Origin: Metellina segmentata
Taxonomy: Eukaryota; Arthropoda; Arachnida; Araneae; Tetragnathidae
Assembly (NCBI GenBank): GCA_947359465.1
Contig: OX375875.1
Coordinates: 19,326,958 to 19,390,957, forward strand
Length of the DNA stretch: 64,000 nucleotides
Direction of reading: 5' to 3'
Both the position numbers and the translations under genes were made by a program. Position 1 is the first letter of the stretch; every line of letters starts with the position of its first letter. Under the pieces are notes generated by a model. The model was not told the DNA's origin, did not search any database, and saw only the letters and a program-made list of their open reading frames with translations. Below, in pieces: positions 11,201-26,200 of the stretch.

Positions 11201-14200
11201 GTTACGTAAAAAACAACTTTATTTTTATAGGGCTGTAGTATAACACTAAAAAATAAGCCGTGGAAAGATGTGTTTACTCACATTAATGTAGTTTGCATTA
11301 ATGTAATCAGATGTTTGACCTTCATAACTCTGTAGCTTAACACGTGTCTCATCGTCTGAAATACATAAACAATACAAAACTCAGTGAATAAATTACATAG
11401 TAAATGTTTCAAAACGGTTTAGTAAAAGTTTTGAACATACAAAGCATGTGGATACATTTTTTCTGTAATTTTACTTTATTGAAATAGTCTAACAGGGTTT
11501 ATTCAAACTAAAAGTATTTTACACTGTTTTATATCAAAATTCTTCCTATAAAAACTGATGGGTATTCTGTGTAATTTGGTTTCCATTACTAAAAAAATTG
11601 ACCTTTAAATGCTGTATTGCTTACCCTTTCTGTTAAACATATTGTCTTTACTGCTAAATGTAACTTTTATTGAGGAAACAACTTGTAGTGTTTATCAATT
11701 AAAATTTAAATTGTTACTTTAAATTGCAATAAATATAATACCCGTGTCTAGCATAAAATCAATCACAACGGTGCCTGATTATTTAATTCCTACAAAAAAA
11801 AGGCAATATATGTATTAATTTGTTTATTCAATTCTATCGAAAATCTAAATTAAGCACAGTTCTAAAATCTTCTATTTGAAAGTTCTTGTACTCAGTTACA
11901 AACTAACCCAAATATAAATAGATTTTACTTTCTACACATATAATAATTACAAACTTAGTGAATTATTATATGTATAGGAAGTAAAAGCAAGATTTAGTGA
12001 ATGGCAGAGGAAAAACTTAATCAGTCGTAGTCAGGATTCAACAATATGAAATTTATAAGAATGACCCCAAACCTACCTTTCTGTTAGATTGTGTTTAATG
12101 CTACGTTTGTATATCTTTGTGCTAAACTCATTTATCTCGATAGCCATTCTTTATTCGAGCGTGAATAAGAATCTGTAAAGATTGGGGTAGGTAGATAGTT
12201 AATTAACGTAGCACTGGATCAACACAATGTGCTATTGTCGACGGTTCGAGATCAATCCAAAAAGTGTAAGATCCAAGAAGAATACCACGTAGAGCCGCGG
12301 TAGCTCAGTCAGTAGAGCGTCGGGCTCGCATCAGAAGGGTTGTGGGTTATGTTTTCGACGGAGCCTGCAATTCTGATGATTGCGAGATCGGCGCTTCGAC
12401 CTGGCTGAAGACCGTCGTGTTCACTAATGGTGACTGGGGCACGTTAAATAGGTCGTGGTCACAAAGTCCCCCATGTTCCCACACCAAATCAATACCTCTG
12501 GGGGTACCTGATCAGGGGGTTATCGGCCTCTGATTGGTATCTAAATTACGATATGTGTGAGTGAATGCATGCCTCATGGCATATGAGAACACCTGCCGAC
12601 CACCTTAAAATTGCATGGCTCAGGAACATTGCATGTAACAAGGGCTCGAGGGTTAAAATTATTAACATGGTGAGATTCATTGAAAATCATCAGGACTTGA
12701 TTATCCTAAGAGACTAAGAAAAACGAACTTTTTTCTCACCTAGCATGATGTATATATATATATTTATAATGTAACCTAGTATAATGATTTAATGTATATA
12801 CTGTATAAATGTAATGTAATGTGTTCTAACATTCTGGGTAGACATGTCACCTTGGTGGAATGCTCTACTCATCCAACCACACTTATTTAAACTGGTACAG
12901 TGTCTCACGACACTAGGCACGGGAGTGTGTGTTGGTGTTAGTTAGTTAGTGAGTGAATGGATGTATCAAAGGGACCTTCCTGTAAAACGGATGTGTCTTG
13001 TATGTCGAACAAAGTCGGACTTCCTCCCAATGGGGCTCAATAACATGGATGGCGCACGCCTCTTGCCGTCTTCGACGGGCCTGGCACTCCTCTGATCTGC
13101 CAGTGTAGGCATGAGAAACAACAACAACAGCAGAATACCACATAATTTTAAATCGCGATCGGATGATTTTGTCAACACCGAAGCAGACACCCCATCTCTC
13201 TAAACTTCCACACCACGCCAACGTGAGGACATGTGAGACCCACGACAGAACTGAGTTTCGAACTCGCAACCCTCCGGTTTCGAATCCGTTACCGTTTCAA
13301 CTGGGTTGTTGCATGTCCCCACGTAATGGCCTAGTCGTATCTCGTAATAATCACACAGTATCTCTTTCCGATAATTCGATAATTATTTATTTGCTCCCAA
13401 AAGAACCTGAAAATAATCTTGATGATAAAATAATTTGTAAAACTAATTTGGTTGTAAAATTGAATTTAATTGTAGAATAATTTGTTTGTCCACCTCATTT
13501 TAAGCTCAGAACTGTTATGTACTACATTTTTTTTATTTGTGAAGCTAAAAGAAGTAGGAAATGTGAACTTACACGCAAGAAGGTCGTCGTAACGATTTTT
13601 CTTTATATTTTCGGGCTTCAGTGCTTCAGTCCACGGTTTCCTTTGGCCGCCCTTAATGGTCTACATGTTAAAATAAAAACATATTATATATCATCTCAAA
13701 ATATGCACAATCGCTGTGGAAAAATTAAGAACCACCCTTCTTTATTCGAGTAATTGTGTAACAGTAGAGAAAATTCAAAGAAGGCGTTTGACAGGAACTG
13801 ACGTCTTCTATAAATTCAAATGCAAAAAAAATTTGCTTAAGGGACCATCTCAAATAGTATTCAAATGTGTCTGTACAAAGCTTCTCCACCCCAGAATTCA
13901 CACAATTTTACACGGGCCATAGCCCGTTCTTACAGTATCTATTTCGGATGAAGATCCATTGTAGTGACTTCTGCACCTCTCGCATGGAAACAGACCCGGA
14001 TCACTATGTTAACACCTGCCCTAACTCATCTCATCTACACATCAAGGATCCAGCAACTCAGTACCACGACGCCTGGCTGTTCATCCTTTGCTACAAAGGA
14101 ATATAATACAAACAGTGCGATTTGTGGCCTCCAGGGAGTTTGAACTCAAGCAGACGGTTTAAGTTCACTTTTTGACCTACAACACTTTTTAATTGCTTCT

Positions 14201-17200
14201 TTAACCTGATATAAAACTTTTTTTTTGAGCAGCACCTGCGTGTGGAACAAATTTCTGCTTTGCATCACATAAAATAATTTTTTTCCTTTTCTCGTTTGGT
14301 CATCTTTTACGTTATGGGAGATTTTGTTTACCGTAAACCCAATTGTAGGGTCGGTATCGCACGATGGAGTTAAGTTAAGGTGACTACAATTTAGGCTATT
14401 ACAGTAAGAGTAACCTAACCCACTAACATACCCAATGGAGATAAATAGGATTTTCTTTTCACCATTTTTTATATATTTTTATTTATCCTCAATATGATTT
14501 GAAATTCGAAAAATGCGTGTTTCAGTGACCAACAATGAGTTGTTATTTGAATCTACACATTTAAAAAAATAAAAGCATAATGTAGGTTAGGCCACTGTTG
14601 CAGTTTGGTGTTTTTAAAACGAAAGACATAAGTGTTGTTTAGGTCACTTATTCCGCCCACTGCCACATAGTGAGAAATTTGTAATTTTTTTAATGACAGC
14701 TCACAACTTTTCAACTAGATTTTTTTTCTCCACTAAACATAATTATTATTTTAAAATAGGTAATCTAAAATTACATTCCATAAAATAAAACTTTGAAACT
14801 CCTCACACTCGTTCTCCAACAGACTTACGTGAACCCCGTTAGCAGCTCTAGGGCTGATTTGGGGATTTTTAAAAATGTCATGGTTCATGGGGAGGAGGAC
14901 ATAAGCCATAAGTTGGAGAAGGTCCTTTTTCTTTTCTGCACTTATACAGTTTCCGTTTGGGTACAACATTTCTAAAGTGTTCAAGATCTACGGTGTTCTT
15001 TTTTGTGGGTTCAGCTCATTAAAGGGTATGCCGTCCTGGTTTCTACTAGGTCTGTTCAATAAGTAATAGGACTATATTTATACAGAAAATAGATTACTTT
15101 TAATCCTCATCATTTACATCGTCTTTTTCGAATAACTACCGTGACACGCGATGCGTTTGTCCCAACTATCCATCCACTTCTTAAACACATGTGAAAGTCC
15201 GTTTTCTGAGAGCTGTTTCAAACCGCCTCCGCAGCTTTTAGACATGCTTTGTTGCTTTCGAAATGGCGGCTTCTTAGTGGTTTCTTGAGCCGAGGAAAGA
15301 GCCAGAAATCTCACGGTTCGAGATCAGGACTGTATGGAGGGTGTGGTAAGATCTCTACGTTGTTCTTCTGCAAAACGTCCAATACACAACCAGCGATATG
15401 TGACCTTGCATTATCGTGGTGCAATAAGAAGCCATGTTTAGCAATTGACGCGCTGTACCATTGTCCGTAAAACCTCCGCGTACTATGAGCCATTTACAGT
15501 ATTCCGGTGTTCAACAGCGTGTTGGTAAACTATGGCTCCGGTGTCAAGAGTTTGAGAATCCTTCGGGAGCAAACACGCTTCAGTCCCAAATGTTCAGTCA
15601 TGATTGAGTGAACACTTCTCACAGAAATATTCAGGACAACATGCCTGATGATAGTCGCTGCTGTGTCGATCATTGTCTCTGTGATGGACTTTGAAGATCT
15701 TCCCTCATGTTCAAGATCTTCCACATTTTGCCCTCCTTCCTAAATGTTTTGTGCCAGGGAAAAACACTTGCCCTCGACATTGCTTCATGGTGGAAAGCCT
15801 CGCGTATAATGCTAAAAGTGTACGTTGTCGATTTAGGCAAACGAAAACAAAATTGAATCGCATAACACTGTTCAAAGGGCGTTTCCATTTCGACTACTGC
15901 GAGCGGCTCGTAGGCAAGCTTGCGTTTAGTCACATGACATTCTGGCACATCAGCCCGTATACACCATCTATCGACTTCTTTTGTCAATACTAACACATCT
16001 CAACATCTCTTAATTCTACAGAAATTAATATTATGATGAATGGTTTCGCGACAGTAAAACTGTCGTATTACCTATTGAACAGCCCTCGTATATTTGTATT
16101 TCAAGGAAAAAGGTTCGGATCTCTGAAACCTTAGCCAGTGGATTTTAAGCAATTCCATCTTTTCTTTGGTTTTGTTTATCATTCTTCTCATTATGTTGTT
16201 TCCCAAACGCTTTGAATTAAAAAAGCGCTCCTTCATTGTAAGAGCTTGGAATGGTTTTTTCATTCGCACTTCTTCACAGTTACTAAAAACGTAAATATTG
16301 GAGGTGAAACTTTTTGTCAATTTTTCTACCAATCCGAAATCTTGATCACAGGGCATGTAGGAATATCCTCTACATCAAAGAGATTTTATGTTTCTTTTTG
16401 TCCCCTTAACATGGGTCCAAATATGTAATTACTTGTTTTGGAAAAAAAATTGTCTAATTAATCAGGCAAGAACCGATTTCCTGACTCCCTCTTGAAGCAA
16501 CAGATTTATTCCAAGTACACATTTTCAAATTTTAAAATAAAAAAGGATTATTACAAGTTATATCAATGACTATAGTTTAAATTTGGATGTTATTTTTTAC
16601 CTATTTACCTTAAACTAATAGTACAAGAAGTTACGATGTAGAACTGTCAAACATATCATGATTACGAAGCGGGATGAGTGAACGCTGGAACAATCAGTAG
16701 CAAACCCGTGAAGAGTGCGGTCCAACCGTTAACGGCTTAGGCTAGTGTTGCATTCCTCTCAATGAATTTCACGTACCTTTTGGATAGGCCAAGATACAAC
16801 CTTTCATAGATTAGTTTTAAAATATATTTTACAAACGCATAAGATGCCAAGATAAGCGTACTGTAGGTGCCAAAAATAATTGTGTCATTTTTGGGCTTTT
16901 GTGGGTTAGCCTACCCCTGCCCTGATAGCCTCAATGTCTATGTGGAGATGATACCTGAAACTGTCATCTATTTTAGGAATGAATATCTCCGTATATTAAG
17001 ATAGTACAGTTATAAAATTTCAGGAGTATACTAATTTAATTATTAGAATCCTGTACATTATCTGATTATGGCATCAAAACGTGGTATTTCCTGAAACATT
17101 TTCGGTGTTTGTTCAAATTTTATGTGAAGACGTCCCCTTATGTTTTTTTTTAAATTTGAATTTGTAGAGGACATTATTCCCTACTGAATGATACCCTTGA

Positions 17201-20200
17201 ATTAGCTCTAGTATGAATAGTGCTTGAAATAAAGGAGGTGGTTCGTGTTTTCACACGCGACCCCAAAGTTCAAAATAAATTTATTGCTATTTAAACTAGC
17301 CAATTTGATCAGAGGTATCGCGAAATTGAAAGGAAACGATCTGCATTGAGCGCATAAATCTGTTCATAAATACTAAAATTTTGATCAATTTGGTAATTTT
17401 TAATGAACGTCGTATGATACACAAGCAACACTTACAATTTTGATCAAACTAAAGTGTTTGATACGTAATTTTTGATCTTTCAACAGGTAATATCAGAAAA
17501 AACACTTTAAAGCTTTATTGTTCATATGTTCAAACGAAAAATCTAAAAAAGTGGAAGGATTCATAGTACGAAATCATGGTACTCGATTTACTTACAAATT
17601 CCTTATTTCAAACAGTTTAGTGTCAATGCCTTTTTCTCATTAGCAAGGTTTGTAAGGTTTTTATGGCACAAGGGTGCCATATTTGTGTGTGACCATGCTG
17701 CTCCAAACATAAGACAGACAGTATCAAATAATAGACATAATACACAATTAAAGTTTTACTGACACAAGAGAGAAATACATCCAGGAAGGAATGCACCTGA
17801 CAAGAATCGAACCTGTGCCGTCTACAACTTGCATGTCGATAGCGCAGTGGTTGTACCTACTGAGCCACGAAGGCCCCTCAGTTAAACTATGACATGTGGT
17901 ACAGTGTTAAATGACTGAAATTGACCGAGAAATGCCTTTTGGGGTTGTCCATGAAATCACACGCATTAAACATGCATCTAGAATTTTTCAATTACCGACT
18001 GCGGGTGTTGACATTGTGACGTCTGTAAAAAAAGACGATTTCAACACCCGTATCATCTTGGGACTTCCAAGAGAGGGAGCAGACGGCCACCTGAAAAGAA
18101 CATGTGTGGTTATAGTTCTGAAGTAACTCAGGCCACAAAGACATTCAATCTGTCGTAGAGTCGGCAGGTTAATCCGACTTCTGGCCTGTCAAACACGTCC
18201 TTTTCTAACGATTCCGTATACAGCTGTGGAGTTTGAAATCAATTAATGCTGTAGGTGTCATTGAAAAACATCAGAATCGACATAACAAGAGGGAGGTGGA
18301 CACCCTCGGATAAAACGAAAACGGGAAGGCGAGACAAGGTAGCCACTTGGAGGAATGGCACAAGGAAGAGCTCTCGTGAGAACAGCTATTCGGTGAATTT
18401 AAACACCGAGGACAAAGCTGGTTGTGTCTTTACGAACAGGGCTGTAGTGGAGGGTATACGGCGGTATACGCCGAATACCCTCTGGTTTTTCCAGCAAATT
18501 CCGTATACCCTCTGCTTTTTATTAAAAACTAGGAACACTGCTTTGTTTTTCTTAGAAAACATCGCGCGCGAAACATCACGTGAAACGCAGATAGCTGTAG
18601 AAGCAAAAGAAAAGTTTCTATTTCAAGATATCACCTTGGTACATAATTCCAAAATCGTACCTATTAATCAAAAGCAATTCATTCAAAGTAGTGTCGAAAG
18701 AATGAAATTCAGACTTTGTTCTGATGTTAATGAAGAAAAACTTTTGAAGGATATATCCATGCTTAATCCAGAAAATATAACTACAGGGGATATTCGCCGT
18801 GTAGAAAAGGAGGTAAAAAGGATATGTTGACGTTTTAGTATCGATGAAATGTGCACTATTCTGGGTTTGAGGGACCCATGAAAACGCCCAAGTTGTTCCA
18901 GAAGAATTAAAGCCTCTTTTAAGGACAATTGAAATATTACCATGTTTTACGGCCGTTTGCGAGCGCGGGTTTAGTTTAATGAAGACCTACCCGGTCCTTA
19001 GAAAGGATTATTTTCTTCATATATATACATGTATGTGCGTGTGTGTACATGTTTTTTCCCCTCTTTAAAAAAATATGAAGAAAATACAAGTGTTAATAAA
19101 AAATGCATGAATGACTTTTGTAAAATGTTTTAGATTTATTTATACAATGCTGTTTTAAGCTTTATACGAGAATATTAGGATATTTATGACGAAACTTGAC
19201 ATCTTTAATAGGGATTTGGAAATGAAAATCATGAAATGTTTTCCTCAATTACAAAAACATTTTCAAAACACTATAACAATGGAAAATAAGCTTAACGTTT
19301 AAAAATGCAATAAAAAATGTTTAATGATTACACTCGTACAGGAAATAAAACAAGCCTTTGAGGAGAGATTTAATCAATTTCAAAGTATTTGAAATACATT
19401 TTCCTGTATTTTATATCCATACAAAACGAAATTCGAAACAATGGAGTTAAACGAATTTAAGTTGTTGGGTATCCATAATTTAGAAATGGAATTGGTTGAG
19501 TTTCAAAGCAGCGTAGTTTGGAAAAATAAATTTGATAATATGATTTCCGCAGAAAAAGGGAAAATGTCTGAAATTAGTGCAAATTATAATGATCCCACAC
19601 AAAAAATTGAAAATATTATACGAAACGTAAAGAATTCTTTACCAAATAATGTTTTTCAATGAAGAAACTTGCTAATGCTTTTTTAACGATGTTTGAATCC
19701 ACATATTCATGTAAAAAATTGTTTTCTTCGATGAATTTCGTAAAGTCTACCAATAGAAATAAACTCGGAAATGAATTGATTGCAAAGTGCGTTAAACAAT
19801 GAATACTGAATATGAACCAAATATCAAGAAATTATCTGACATAAAACAACAGATTTCTATACTTAAACTTTTTTGTACATACACATACCTGGAACTATAT
19901 CATGTATTAAAATAATATATATATGTGTGTGTGTGTGTGTGTGTTGTTTTCTTTTCCTTGTTCATTAAAAATTCAGTGCAGGGGGTCTGGGCATGATTTC
20001 TCCCATTTTATATCGATATTTACTGTTCACTTGCAAAGGTAAAAGTTGTATTAGGAAAAATTAAGGAATCGTTAATTTTTGAAAGAATGAAAAAATTGAG
20101 AACCAAAAAAGTATTTTTTTACCATGCTCCCTTCCACCTTTCCCAGTGACCCACGAGCTAGTACTAAAAAATAATGAACAAAATTTGATGTGACAATTCT

Positions 20201-23200
20201 TCTGTGGGTTATAGGAAACACTAATATACGCCATAATGTCCATTCACAATCTCACTGCACTTGCATTGCTCACTTTTGAGACCTAACCGAGGATGGCTGA
20301 ACCTAGTTCTAAAACATAAAAAATGCAAAGAGAGCACATATAATTACCGATTATCATTCCCGAGGACTTTATAGCAATAATATAAACATAGTTCCCAAAT
20401 AGCCATCCGATCTTCAAGACGACCCCTTTTATTAGTGAGGTAAGGAAAGGAATGGCAATTTTAATTAACGTCGTACCAGAGCGACACAACAGGCTATTGA
20501 CGACGGTTCCCTAAAGGAAAGACCCGAGGACTACACACGTCATTTAAAACTACGGTCAGATGACGGGGGAACACCTGAAATGGCACCCCACTCTCCAAAC
20601 TTCCACACCAACCCAGCGTGAGGACTTTCTGACCGATTTAAGGTGCACCAGCAGCCTCTACACTATACGCTTACAAATATACATGCACTGACCCGGATTG
20701 AAACCAGAAACCTTCCTATCTAGAGCCTAACACCTTAACAACCAGACTGGTTGGTCTATTTTCATCAGTAAGGATTGGATTACGTGCTGGGGTTTTATGA
20801 CACATTAAGGATTTCCTATTCCGCACTCGGTCAATTTGACCTTTGGTCACTCCACTTGCATTGCTCACTTTCGAGACCCAACACCGGATGGCTGAACATG
20901 ATCTAAAACATTGGAAGTGCAGAGAGAGGTAGGTATTTTAATTAACGTCGTACTGAATCAACACAACGGGCTATTGACGACGGTCTGGGATCAATCCCCA
21001 AGGAAGTGCAAAGAAAACCCATACAAAATTATCGATGTTTTACCGAGGACTTTATAGCAACGACATAAACATAGTTCCCAAATAGCCATCCGATCTTCAC
21101 GACGCCCTCTATGGTCAGTGAGGCTTAGATTAGTTGTTCGGTTATTCTAGCGCAATACACCCTTAAGGATTTCATATTCCGCACTCCTCAATTTGGTTTG
21201 AAGAGAACAGAAGCAAAAGCAAAGCTATGTTCAAACGCTTACCTTAAACTCTTCCTTTAACGCAGCTATCCCTTCCTTTGTGTTTACATAATAATCCAAT
21301 TCATATATAGTCAGCTCTCTGGAGGGTGAAGGTGGAGAAGCGGTGACGTTGGTGATGAGATCGAGAAGAACGTTGTTTTTATTTTCTGAAAAAAGACGTT
21401 TTACAAATAAGACACATCTGTTTTACCAAGTATGATGTATAGTACTTCACCCCGAGACCCGAACTAGCTGAATAATCCGGCGTTGCTCGGGTTGCAAATA
21501 TGACCGCGACAGCTAAAATATGATCACGACGTTTCCCTGTGTTAACTCATACACAAACCATGTACAACGTGTTTCCTTATCCATATCCATTTATTGCAGA
21601 AAAACAAAATTTTGATTTTAAAATTAGGACTTCGAGGGGCACTTTTAGGACTACCTGTGTGCCAACTTTCATGATTACAGATTGGTCTGAAGACAGGAAA
21701 GAAATAGCCTATAGTTTCCGCAGTGTTCTAAAGTAGAATATAAGTGTACCAAATTTGGTGTGGATTTGTCAAACGGTGTAGATTTGTAAAAATAATATAC
21801 ACACATATATACCACACACGTCCTTTTTTAGAGCCTGTTTGGATTTCGCTACACTTTCAATATTTGGTGTTAAATTTGTTACTGAGAGCAGTAGAGAATT
21901 CTCCAAATTTAAATGTCATTTGCGACCTCATTTGATTTTTAGTAAATTTCGTGGATGTAAATGCTTCTTCACAACTGTATGTCGTTCCCAAACGACAAAT
22001 AGTATAACTTTTTGCAAATTTAATTAGTTCTGGGAAATGTACACAGGGTAATGAACGCCAGAAATTAATCATGTCAGAAGCATTTTGATCTGAAAAAAAG
22101 CTCATCAAATTTCCTTTTCAATAATAATGAATTTGTTTTTAAATCAAAAAGTTCCATTTGTATGGAAGTAAGCATATTCATTATATCTTGTTCACTAAGT
22201 GAAAATTGGTTTATATATGCAAGTATGCAGTTCTATTTTTTAGCTAAATCATGACGACTCTCAAATGACTCTTGCAATAACTTGATTTTTGTCAATATAT
22301 TTAGTCAAATTGCTATTATCCGCAGCACATTCATTCTGCTCTTTTAAGTATGGAAATTAACTCAAGTCCTGAATTTCTCACTGAGAGATGAACAGTTTTA
22401 ATTTCATTTTAAATGAATTGGTGTTATTTACCAAACTAGGAAATAATTTATTCCTGCTTTGTATTTTCGAATTCAGATCATTGAGATGGCTAGTAACATC
22501 AACTAAAAATGTCAAATCAAATTACCAGTTATTATCCAATAATAGGGTTCTTTCATCATGTAAAGTTCATTTTCCTGTTCTAAAAAATTATAAACAGCAT
22601 TTTCAATTTCCAAATTCCACTTAAAACTTGTCCTCTGGAAAACCAGTGCACTTCACAATGAAGGAAAAGTTCATCATATATTCATAATCTAACAAATCAC
22701 AATATTCTCTGAATGCTCGTCTGTTTAATGCTCTTGTATAATTTTTATTCACATTTCTCAACCGGTAACATAACATGCTGCATTTTTAAATTATTTCAAC
22801 ATAGTACCTCTTGGTGTATATTGCAGTGATATTTTAGTACAGGACTATTTAAATTTTTTCCAAGCAAAGTTGTAGCGTCATTGACTTTACCTATCATTGA
22901 CAGCTGTCCGTCAGTACGCACACTGATGAGTTTACAATATTCTAATTTTAGTAATTCTAGGCACGATTTTACTTTTTCAAATATGTCTGATCCTCTTGCT
23001 TTACCTTGCAATGAGTCCAGACTAGCAAGTTCTTCAAAGACATTAAAAAATATCATAATTTCCTTTTATAAAAGTGCTTAACTGGTTGATTCATCCAAAG
23101 CTAGAGAAAAGAAAGTACAAGAATGGTCACGGTCTTCCAGTTGCTGACATACATCCTGAGAGAGTTCCTCGATACGTCTCGTAACTGTCTGCTTTGATTT

Positions 23201-26200
23201 AGCAATTTTGTATGCTTTGTATTCAATACCTTTATTACCAAGATGGCGTGCAAATATTTGGAGACAAGGCTTAACAATTTCTTCTCCGTCAGAAAAGGGT
23301 TTATTTTTTTCGCCAATGCTAAAGCAATTTCATAGGACCCTTCTGTCAACGCCAGGTCTTCACAACATACTTTAGCAAAAATATTTGTCTTTTGATTTCT
23401 TCCTTTTTCTTAGTCCTATATTCTTCTCGTAACTAAGACCAAAGAACGAGCTTGTTTTCCTTCTATGTTAGTCTGATGCTGTTTTATAGTGTTTATCCAA
23501 AATAGAATATATGATTTTAATAACGATCATGTCTTCTATTGTGTGAAAGAGTTGGGGAGACTGTAGTGGCGCCTGGTGTACTGGTGACGGGGACGCACAG
23601 AACAACTCAGATAAAAACGTGACAAGATTTATTATTATCTTAGTATCGTGCTACAAGGAGAATTATAGGCGGAAACGGATCTGGCTTTCCAGCCGCTAAT
23701 TGCGTAGTCTGTTATGCGTAGGACGGACGTCCTAATTCTGACCAGTGTGGTCGTCTGGTAGCATAATCTGTGTCCACCTAACTTTTAGAGCTCCGAGGAT
23801 CTGGTCTATCTGCCTATATTGGCTATCTGACCTGGATGGTCGTCTGGTAGCTGCCAGCAAGGGATTTGAGCCTATCTGCCGCTAAAGGCGAAGTCTGCCT
23901 CGGCTATTTTCGGGTTTTCCGCGTCCGAACAAGGCGTTCGGATCAGGTCCGCACTCTCAAAGTTTTTGAATCGAAATCTCACGTTCGATGTTGATCCAAA
24001 TCCTTTTCGGCTCGGCTTCGTGTGAGGCAAATCTGTGTTTCCCCCCACGTCCGATGACACGCTGGCATCATCTTCGTAGGAGGTGGTCATCAGGGGCGGT
24101 CGAGCCTAGCAAGGGGTCTCCGCGAAGAGAATGTGAGTGGTCGAATGTCTCAGCGCCATAAAACCCCGAAGAAAGAAGTTGAATTGGGAATTTCACTCTT
24201 CTTGGAGCACTTGATTATCAAAGGGCAATGTGACCGGCTTAGGATCGCTTAGGATACCTCAGAATGCATTGAGAGATGAGGAGGTTAGTTAGTTTTGCCC
24301 ATTGCGATTTGCAGGTCGCGATACCATTCCTCCCTGCGTGTGATGTGATTAAGGTGTTAGCCTCTAGATAGGAAGGTTCCTGGATCGAATCCGGGTCAGT
24401 GCATGGGACAGTTGCTGTAGATAATAGAAGAGAAGGGAATTTTGTTTGAGCATGTTTGTAACACCAGGCTAGAATCGTCAATGATTTCTCGAGCTACTTT
24501 GAAAATTTCAGAATATAATATAATTTATAGGTAAAATGAAAAAGTATGTGCTAATGAATAAAACAAAAATTTACTCATTAAAAAACAAAAAACTTCAGTT
24601 TCCTTTTTTTTTTACCAGTTTTGTGTAAGGATACGTTTTTTCACATGTATTTATGCACTCAAAAGTGACATGCTAAGAAAAATACTAGTTCCTTCGCTGT
24701 GACTTATTGTTAATGAAGAAGTCTGACATGATCGTGACCATGAAAAGAAATTTCACTGAGCTGTGATTTTGTAAAAAAATTTAAGCCTGAAACTTTTAAG
24801 TAAAATCTAATCCTTTTGATATTATTTTTGCATAAGTACTTGATATTTTGATATTTTCTAAGAGTAAAATCATTCGGGTTGTTCAATAAAAGTTTAAGTT
24901 GAAAAAGTGCTTAAAAGTTTTTTCTACACTTTCTGGGCCGCTCCTTAGGTACAACACCCATGTCCCTAGGTATGAAGGGGTGTCGTATCAAGAGACGTTG
25001 GAAGAGATTAAGAATTTTCCTTTTCTCATATTGATAAAAACGAAAAGAGTCATCATTAACATAAGAAATAGGTAGCAAAATACCTCGAGTTCAACATGAG
25101 TAGTAACAAACCTCTATAAAATTTTGTTCGAAAAAATCTTTTAGTTCAAAATAAAATTTTGTATCGCTGGTACGATACCTTCCCCTACTTTTACAAACAA
25201 TGCAAAACGGTTTTCCTGATGGACTTGCTCTATATGACTCTTTTTCTCATCGTTCATTACATTCACGCTTACTATCAATTTCTGTGCTTCTTTTGCTCAT
25301 TTTCTTGTGAACAGTGATGGAATGCAAAAAAAAAAAACATAGAAAAGTACGAAACTCTAATGTTGAAAAAGATATGATACCACAAGTGCGTAAGTCGTGT
25401 CGCATCACACAGAGTATCAATTATAAAAAACAGTCATAAAACAGCGACGAACTGATGAGTGAGAAAGGCTGTATGCATTGAACTGAAAGCACTCTGGTTT
25501 TGAAAATATGAAGATGGATTCAGTTATGGCGCCTACTTTAAAAGAATATGTAGCCGCAAGAATGCAATGCGCCACGTAATCATCCAAAGCACCATGTTTG
25601 GCGCATGCGCTACAGGTGATATATGTATGGCCACCTGTTATCCCGTCCAGTGGTTAACTTCCAATAGCATATCTCGTCGTTTAAGATCTGACCAGTTTTA
25701 CTGGTCCTCGGTGTCACGGTAGGAAGATTAACGAAATAGCAACACCGTTCGAATCCAACCAAAGACCGTCATGTACAAAGTAGGCTGGCGCAGATTAAAT
25801 CTGTCTTGGCCTCAAATGTCCTCACATTGTAGAGGAGTGCAAGTTTGGTGAGTGGGGCCACCTCGCCACCCGACCGTGGTTCAAAATTACGTGGTGTTGT
25901 CCTCGGATCATTCAATTCGGGTTTGATCATCGACCGTCGTCAATAGCCCGCTTTGGTTCTCCAGCGCGACGTTAACTTAATACCTACCTGAACACTTTTG
26001 CTGATGACGAGATTCACGGACATAAAGATATTGCTGATTTTTTTTATGAGATAAAGATTTGGTCGATTTTCTTCTAATGACGAACTATCACGCCCTTCAT
26101 GATTTACTTGGGTTTGTAAATGGCGAGATACGTCGTCTAGACGACCACTGGGAGGGTTAATAAATAACTTTGCATTTAAGTTTTGTTTCAGCAATAATCA

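Larger units (their letters stand above)
12189..13313 (-). repeat. SINE type A split by nested insertions
   Basis: 12189-12291 carries the tail and distal body. 13132-13313 carries the proximal body and the type A head (minus strand, GGTTGCGAGTTCGAAACTCAG at the B-box side). A 13-bp duplication AGAATACCACRTA (12279-12291, 13132-13144) marks the type C SINE insertion. Confidence 0.85.
20251..21205. repeat. tandem duplication, each copy carrying a SINE
   Basis: 20251-20850 and 20851-21205 share CACTTGCATTGCTCACTT near the start, TTTATAGCAAYRAYATAAAC in the middle and TTCCGCACTC near the end, in the same order. Copy 1 contains the SINE at 20453-20757; copy 2 contains a SINE tail at 20933-21005. 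Confidence 0.7.

Noticed and set aside
23872..24090. 72-codon frame in the GC-richer block
   Set aside because: No recognisable domain; the block is more likely a repeat.
23560..24344. Definite solo LTR
   Set aside because: No duplication, partner LTR or clear TG...CA ends could be established; kept only as a possibility.
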